The position numbers and the translations under genes are program-made. Source: Deltaproteobacteria bacterium (lineage in GTDB: Bacteria > Desulfobacterota > Binatia > UBA9968). Taken from it: 64,000 nucleotides of DNA. The stretch spans positions 40,001 through 104,000 of the forward strand of contig WHTF01000001.1 in assembly GCA_009379725.1 (NCBI GenBank). The letters are read 5' to 3'. The notes under the pieces are model-generated. The model ran no database searches, was not told where the DNA came from, and worked only from the letters and a program-made list of their open reading frames with translations. Below are positions 60,584 through 64,000 of this stretch, in pieces. Numbering within the stretch: position 1 is the stretch's first letter; the number at the start of each line of letters is the position of its first letter.

Positions 60584-61882
60584 CTATGATTTCGTTGGCG
60601 CTTGGACCACCAATCCGAGGAACGCAGCAATAACAAGCGCAACAATGAACATGACGAAAGAAGAAACGTAACTGCCGGTCGCATCATGAACAAAGCCAAA
60701 GAATGGCGCGCCGGCGGCTCCAAGGGCGTGGGTAACGAGAACGCCCAAGCCACGCACCATGCCGAGAGAGAAGCGGCCGTAATAGGTCGCCCAAATCAGC
60801 TCCTGAAGTATCCAACTACCGCCAAGCCCAATGCCATAAAGACAAAAGCCAAGGTAGACTGGCGCCAGCTGCCCTGTCGCGATCGCAATGCCTAAACCAA
60901 AAGCTTGAATGAGAAACATGATCATGCTGGATTTGCGGATTTCGATCTTTTCGCCAATGATTCCCCACACCAGCGTTGAACCGAGTTGTGCCATTGCAAT
61001 GATACTCATCACAGTAGCCGCAACGATGGGCTCAAAACCGATGTCAGTTACATATGCGAAGACGTGAAGATTGAGACCGGCGATGCCGACGTTGGCCATG
61101 CCATAGATGAAACAGACAATCCAAAAGGTGTTGGTGCGCAGCACTTCATTCCACGTCCAAACGACACTGTCGGCTGCGATCTGCGCTTGTACCTTAGTGC
61201 TGGCCTTAGATGTGGCGATCGCATTAGCTGCGGCCGGTTCGTCCACTCCATCCGGCTTTAGACCCATGTCTTCCGGACTGCGCTGCATAAATATCAGCGC
61301 AGGAATGACCACTAAAACCAGCGTGACAATGCCGAAAATCGACCAGGTCCAACGCCAACCGAGCCAAACAAACAAGCTCGCGGTGACAATGGGAATAAAA
61401 ACTTTGGATAAACCTTGTCCTAGACTGGCGATGGCGATGGCTCTGCCGCGCTTGCGCATGAACCAACGTGAAATCGTGACGCTGACAACCATATGGCACA
61501 TGAACACACCGCCAATGGTCACCAAAACCCAGCGCAACACAAGAAATTGCCAGAAGGCGCTTACTTGGCTGAGCAGCACGAAACCGAGGCCAGCGACCAG
61601 AGCGCCGCCAGCCATGAGCCAACGGCCGCCGTAGCGATCGACTAGAGGACCGACCGCCGGCGCCATCGCCGCTCCGATGAGAATCTCCCCGGAGCGCAGC
61701 AGGGAAAATAAGCCGCGCGACACTCCCAGATCCTCGGTCAGGGGCTTGAGAAAGACGCTCAGCGTGCTCGACATGTGAAACGCGCAGGTGACATGGGAGA
61801 GAAACCCTAGCGCGACGATGTACCAGCCGTAGAAGAACTTTGGCTGCGAAACCTTTGCGGAAGAAGGTGCGAGATAGTTCAA
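60584..61882 (-). CDS. Major facilitator superfamily transporter, second copy
   Basis: 432 residues, twelve predicted spans with a central hydrophilic loop (about 205-240). N-terminal KFFYGWYIVALGFLSH is the hallmark of many OFA/monocarboxylate-type carriers, and GPLVDRYGGRWLMAGG the loop 2-3 motif. The only in-frame start near the first helix is TTG at 61882; no clear ribosome site. A GTTGAT-CGAT-ATCAAC palindrome lies 16 bases upstream. Distinct from, but of the same broad type as, the carrier at 53561. Substrate unknown. Confidence 0.84.
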   Translation of the reverse strand: MNYLAPSSAKVSQPKFFYGWYIVALGFLSHVTCAFHMSSTLSVFLKPLTEDLGVSRGLFSLLRSGEILIGAAMAPAVGPLVDRYGGRWLMAGGALVAGLGFVLLSQVSAFWQFLVLRWVLVTIGGVFMCHMVVSVTISRWFMRKRGRAIAIASLGQGLSKVFIPIVTASLFVWLGWRWTWSIFGIVTLVLVVIPALIFMQRSPEDMGLKPDGVDEPAAANAIATSKASTKVQAQIAADSVVWTWNEVLRTNTFWIVCFIYGMANVGIAGLNLHVFAYVTDIGFEPIVAATVMSIIAMAQLGSTLVWGIIGEKIEIRKSSMIMFLIQAFGLGIAIATGQLAPVYLGFCLYGIGLGGSWILQELIWATYYGRFSLGMVRGLGVLVTHALGAAGAPFFGFVHDATGSYVSSFVMFIVALVIAAFLGLVVQAPTKS

Positions 61883-62181
61883 TAGTGAGTCACGATTAGT
61901 TGATCGATATCAACCTACCAAGGATCATTGTCGTTGTAAAAGCAGACTGACTGAGATTGACCAACGCAGCAATTGAAAAAAATCGCTCGCCGCTTCCGGG
62001 CTAATGACGCTCCGAAAGTCATGCTCAGCACGCGAAGCATCTCTAACCCTGTGGCGTCTTACCCGTCTGGTATTACCGCCGGACTGCCAACATGGGATTC
62101 AGTGTTTTCACTTGCTCGGACGGTATACGGCAGATATAGAAGTATGCGAATAAGCCTAAAGCCTGAAATGGCGACTAGCGT
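61883..62181. other. Intergenic, upstream of the second MFS gene
   Basis: About 300 bases between the MFS start and the radical SAM stop. Apart from the palindrome at 61899-61914 I see nothing I can name. Confidence 0.4.
61899..61914. promoter_or_regulatory. Palindrome upstream of the MFS gene, candidate operator
   Basis: GTTGAT-CGAT-ATCAAC, perfect 6-base arms around CGAT, 16 bases before the TTG start of the MFS gene. The size and place fit a dimeric repressor site, but no regulator gene lies next to it. Confidence 0.35.
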
Positions 62182-63237
62182 CTAGAATAGGCTCAGTTGA
62201 TCTTTGCTCGGGCGGCGAAAGTGTTCGGTGGAAAACTTTGGCCAGCGCTCGCGGATGCCGCCTTTCTTCTGCGCAAGCTGAAACAGTTCGGCCATCTGCT
62301 CGGCAAAAATGCCGTCGCCGCGCATGCGGCTTTGGAAGTTTGGATCGTTCAGCTTGCCGCTGCGCATTGACCGAATCCGATTAAGAATCTTTTCTTTTTT
62401 CTCCGGATAGTGTTGGCCGAGCCACTGCTCGAAGAGTAACTTCACCGCAAAGGGCAGGCGCAGAGCCACGTAACCGCAGAACTCGGCTCCTGCCTTCGCT
62501 GCCGCTTCAGCAATAGCCGGGGCCTCGGAATCAGTAAGACCCGGAATCATTGGCGCTTGCAAATAACCTACCGGAACGCCGGCTTCGGATAGGGCGTGGA
62601 TGGCAGCCAATCTACGTGCCGGAGTTGACGCTCGAGGCTCCATTAAAGATGCCAGTTTAATATTCAACGTCGTAATCGAAATCGTAACGCCAACACACTG
62701 GTACTTGGCCAATCCCGTAAGGATGTCGATATCACGAGTGACGAGATGGTTTTTCGTAATGATCACCACAGGATTTCGAAAGTCGAGGAAAACTTCCAAG
62801 CACCGGCGGGTCAGCTGTTTTTTCTTCTCGATCGGTTGATAACAATCCGTATTACCGCTCAGGGCGACGATTTGCGGTTTCCATTTATGACTCGACAATT
62901 CTTTGCGCAATAGCTCCGGCGCATCTTCCTTGACCATGATCTTGGTCTCAAAATCCAATCCGGAGGAGAAGCCGAGGTACTCATGGGTCGGGCGTGCGTA
63001 GCAGTAAACGCAGCCATGCTCGCAGCCCCGATAGGGATTGATGCTAGCATCAAAGCCGACATCGGGGCTGTCGTTGTAGGCTAGGAGTGATTTGGAACTG
63101 TCAGTTAAAAACTGCGTGCGCGGTGAGGAAATCTCGTCGTTGTCATCAGGCGGTTCTGCAATCCGCTCGACCGATTCAAAGCGATTTTTTGGATTGCTTA
63201 CGGACCCCCTGCCTCGCAACCGAGGCGGCGATTTCAT
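62182..63237 (-). CDS. PA0069-family radical SAM protein (SplB-like)
   Basis: 351 residues. The radical SAM cluster motif is GCEHGCVYCYARPTHEY (C-x3-C-x2-C), with a family N-terminus SLLAYNDSPDVGFDASINPYRG and VGYLQAPMIPGLTD further on. Related to spore photoproduct lyase-type enzymes, but the PA0069 group has no proven substrate that I know of. It starts 5 bases after the small coiled-coil gene and depends on it for a good ribosome site, so coupling is likely. Confidence 0.88.
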   Translation of the reverse strand: MKSPPRLRGRGSVSNPKNRFESVERIAEPPDDNDEISSPRTQFLTDSSKSLLAYNDSPDVGFDASINPYRGCEHGCVYCYARPTHEYLGFSSGLDFETKIMVKEDAPELLRKELSSHKWKPQIVALSGNTDCYQPIEKKKQLTRRCLEVFLDFRNPVVIITKNHLVTRDIDILTGLAKYQCVGVTISITTLNIKLASLMEPRASTPARRLAAIHALSEAGVPVGYLQAPMIPGLTDSEAPAIAEAAAKAGAEFCGYVALRLPFAVKLLFEQWLGQHYPEKKEKILNRIRSMRSGKLNDPNFQSRMRGDGIFAEQMAELFQLAQKKGGIRERWPKFSTEHFRRPSKDQLSLF

Positions 63238-63242
63238 AATAA

Positions 63243-63518
63243 CTATCCCGCGCCTGCCTCAGCAGCTTTTGCAGCGGCTGCTGCGGACGCCGCAGCGGTC
63301 TTCTCCGCTGCAGCTTTGGCGGCTGCTTCGGAGGCGGCCAAAACCGCCAGCTTTTTCTTCTGCCGGGCCAGGTTGCGTGTGTCGCGCTTAAGCAGCTTGA
63401 CCTTTCTTTGAATACGTTTAAGCTTTTTGCCGTCGCGCGACGAAGTTAGAATTTCTGCCTTCTCGTTTTTTAACTGCCGAATGTTTTGCTTAAGATCGGG
63501 AAGCGCATTCACGTCCAT
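63243..63518 (-). CDS. Small coiled-coil, Ala-rich basic protein
   Basis: 91 residues, not recognised. Residues 1-60 form a strongly charged helix (LKQNIRQLKNEKAEIL ... KKLKRIQRKVKLLKRDTRN), probably a coiled coil; residues 60-91 are almost pure Ala with Lys and Glu. A strong ribosome site GGAGG lies 9 bases before the ATG. It is the first gene of a pair with the radical SAM gene (5-base gap). Low complexity makes homology hard to judge; a nucleic-acid-binding or scaffold role is possible but unproven. Confidence 0.65.
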   Translation of the reverse strand: MDVNALPDLKQNIRQLKNEKAEILTSSRDGKKLKRIQRKVKLLKRDTRNLARQKKKLAVLAASEAAAKAAAEKTAAASAAAAAKAAEAGAG

Positions 63519-63577
63519 TTAAAATTTCCTCCAATTGTAATTAGTTTCTGGTAACATATTTTCCCACAAAACCAAAA

Positions 63578-64000
63578 TGCCGACTCTAAAGAATAAATCC
63601 GCCCCAGCTCAGCAAAAGGCGCGAGTCAGAAGGATCATCGATCGTTTAGAAAAAGCCCACCCGGATGCCCGACTCGACTTGGACTTCGCCAACCCATTGG
63701 AACTACTAATCGCGTTGATTTTGGCGGCCCAGGCCAGGGATGATCTAGTCCGACAGATCACTCCGGACCTTTTCAACAAATACCGAACCCCGGAAGATTA
63801 CGCGAAAGCCCCGCTCGCAGAGCTCGAACAGCAGATCGGCAAGATCAACTTCTACCGCAACAAAGCCAAGGCCATTCACAATTGCTGCGCCGCACTGCTC
63901 GCACGCTTCGGCGGCAAGGTACCGAACAATTTGGAGGATCTGATCTCGCTTCCGGGGGTCGGACGCAAGACCGCCAACATAGTGCTCGGCAATGGCTTTG
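63578..64000 (+). CDS. Endonuclease III-family protein, N-terminal 141 codons (cut by window end)
   Basis: Reads MPTLKNKSAPAQQKARVRRI..., then LIALILAAQARDDLVRQITPDLF and LISLPGVGRKTANIVLGNGF, where the helix-hairpin-helix with the catalytic Lys ends the window. It is a second Nth-type glycosylase, different from the one at 32153: the usual LSAQCTD block reads LAAQARDD. The Asp and the Fe-S loop lie beyond the edge and cannot be checked. It is divergent from the small coiled-coil gene. Confidence 0.9.

Overview
The window reads as a chromosomal segment of an uncultured Gram-negative bacterium. Outer-membrane functions (lptF/lptG, a SurA-like chaperone, an Mla-type phospholipid transporter, a LpxL-like acyltransferase) show a diderm cell. 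Gene content and order (split Fe-S cluster operon, TctC/Bug-type binding protein, OFA-type MFS carriers, a 152-residue protein type I associate with deltaproteobacterial genomes) fit a deltaproteobacterial lineage in the broad sense, for example Desulfobacterota or Binatota-like. That placement is inference; no rRNA gene is present. Base composition looks even and I see no prophage, transposase or CRISPR array.

Layout. 1-13.8 kb, minus strand: a transcription/translation cluster, in transcription order tRNA-Thr(UGU)-Tyr-Gly-Thr(GGU)-tuf-rpmG-tRNA-Trp-secE-nusG-rplK-rplA-rplJ-rplL-rpoB-rpoC-rpsL (rpsL runs off the edge). 13.8-18.4 kb: rlmB, divergent lptF-lptG, then hupB-tRNA-Val-tRNA-Asp-rplM-rpsI on the minus strand. 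18.5-24.5 kb: a proteostasis operon, tRNA-Leu-tig-clpP-clpX-lon. 24.7-37.2 kb: a looser accessory stretch with DUF971, an unknown gene, a cupin gene, an ornithine-cyclodeaminase-like gene, cinA, surE, a TctC-like binding protein, a GNAT acetyltransferase, nth, eno, ftsB, a two-gene ThDP decarboxylase and a LpxL-like acyltransferase. Two genes here (cupin, TctC-like) carry apparent single-base frameshifts.

37.3-42.8 kb: an iron-sulfur operon iscS - A-type carrier - sufB - second cysteine desulfurase - Rrf2 regulator - unknown gene, ended by a strong hairpin terminator. Its promoter is followed directly by a sequence very like the E. coli type-1 IscR operator. No sufC, sufD or iscU/nifU lies in the window. 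42.8-53.3 kb: uvrA (missing about 95 residues that correspond to the insertion domain), a phosphohexomutase, pdxA, a SurA-like chaperone, mfd and a DUF309 gene. 53.5-61.9 kb: two MFS carriers flank a fumarate-reductase/ketosteroid-dehydrogenase-type flavoprotein and an Mla-type operon (STAS-permease fusion, ATPase, MCE protein, lipoprotein). 62.2-64 kb: a PA0069-type radical SAM gene, a small coiled-coil/Ala-rich gene coupled to it, and the start of a second endonuclease III gene cut by the window end.

Most of the window is well-known housekeeping biology. The observations I rate highest are the predicted IscR-type autoregulatory site on an unusual sufB operon, the UvrA without an insertion domain, and the two frameshifted genes. 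I did not find a clearly undescribed multi-gene system.
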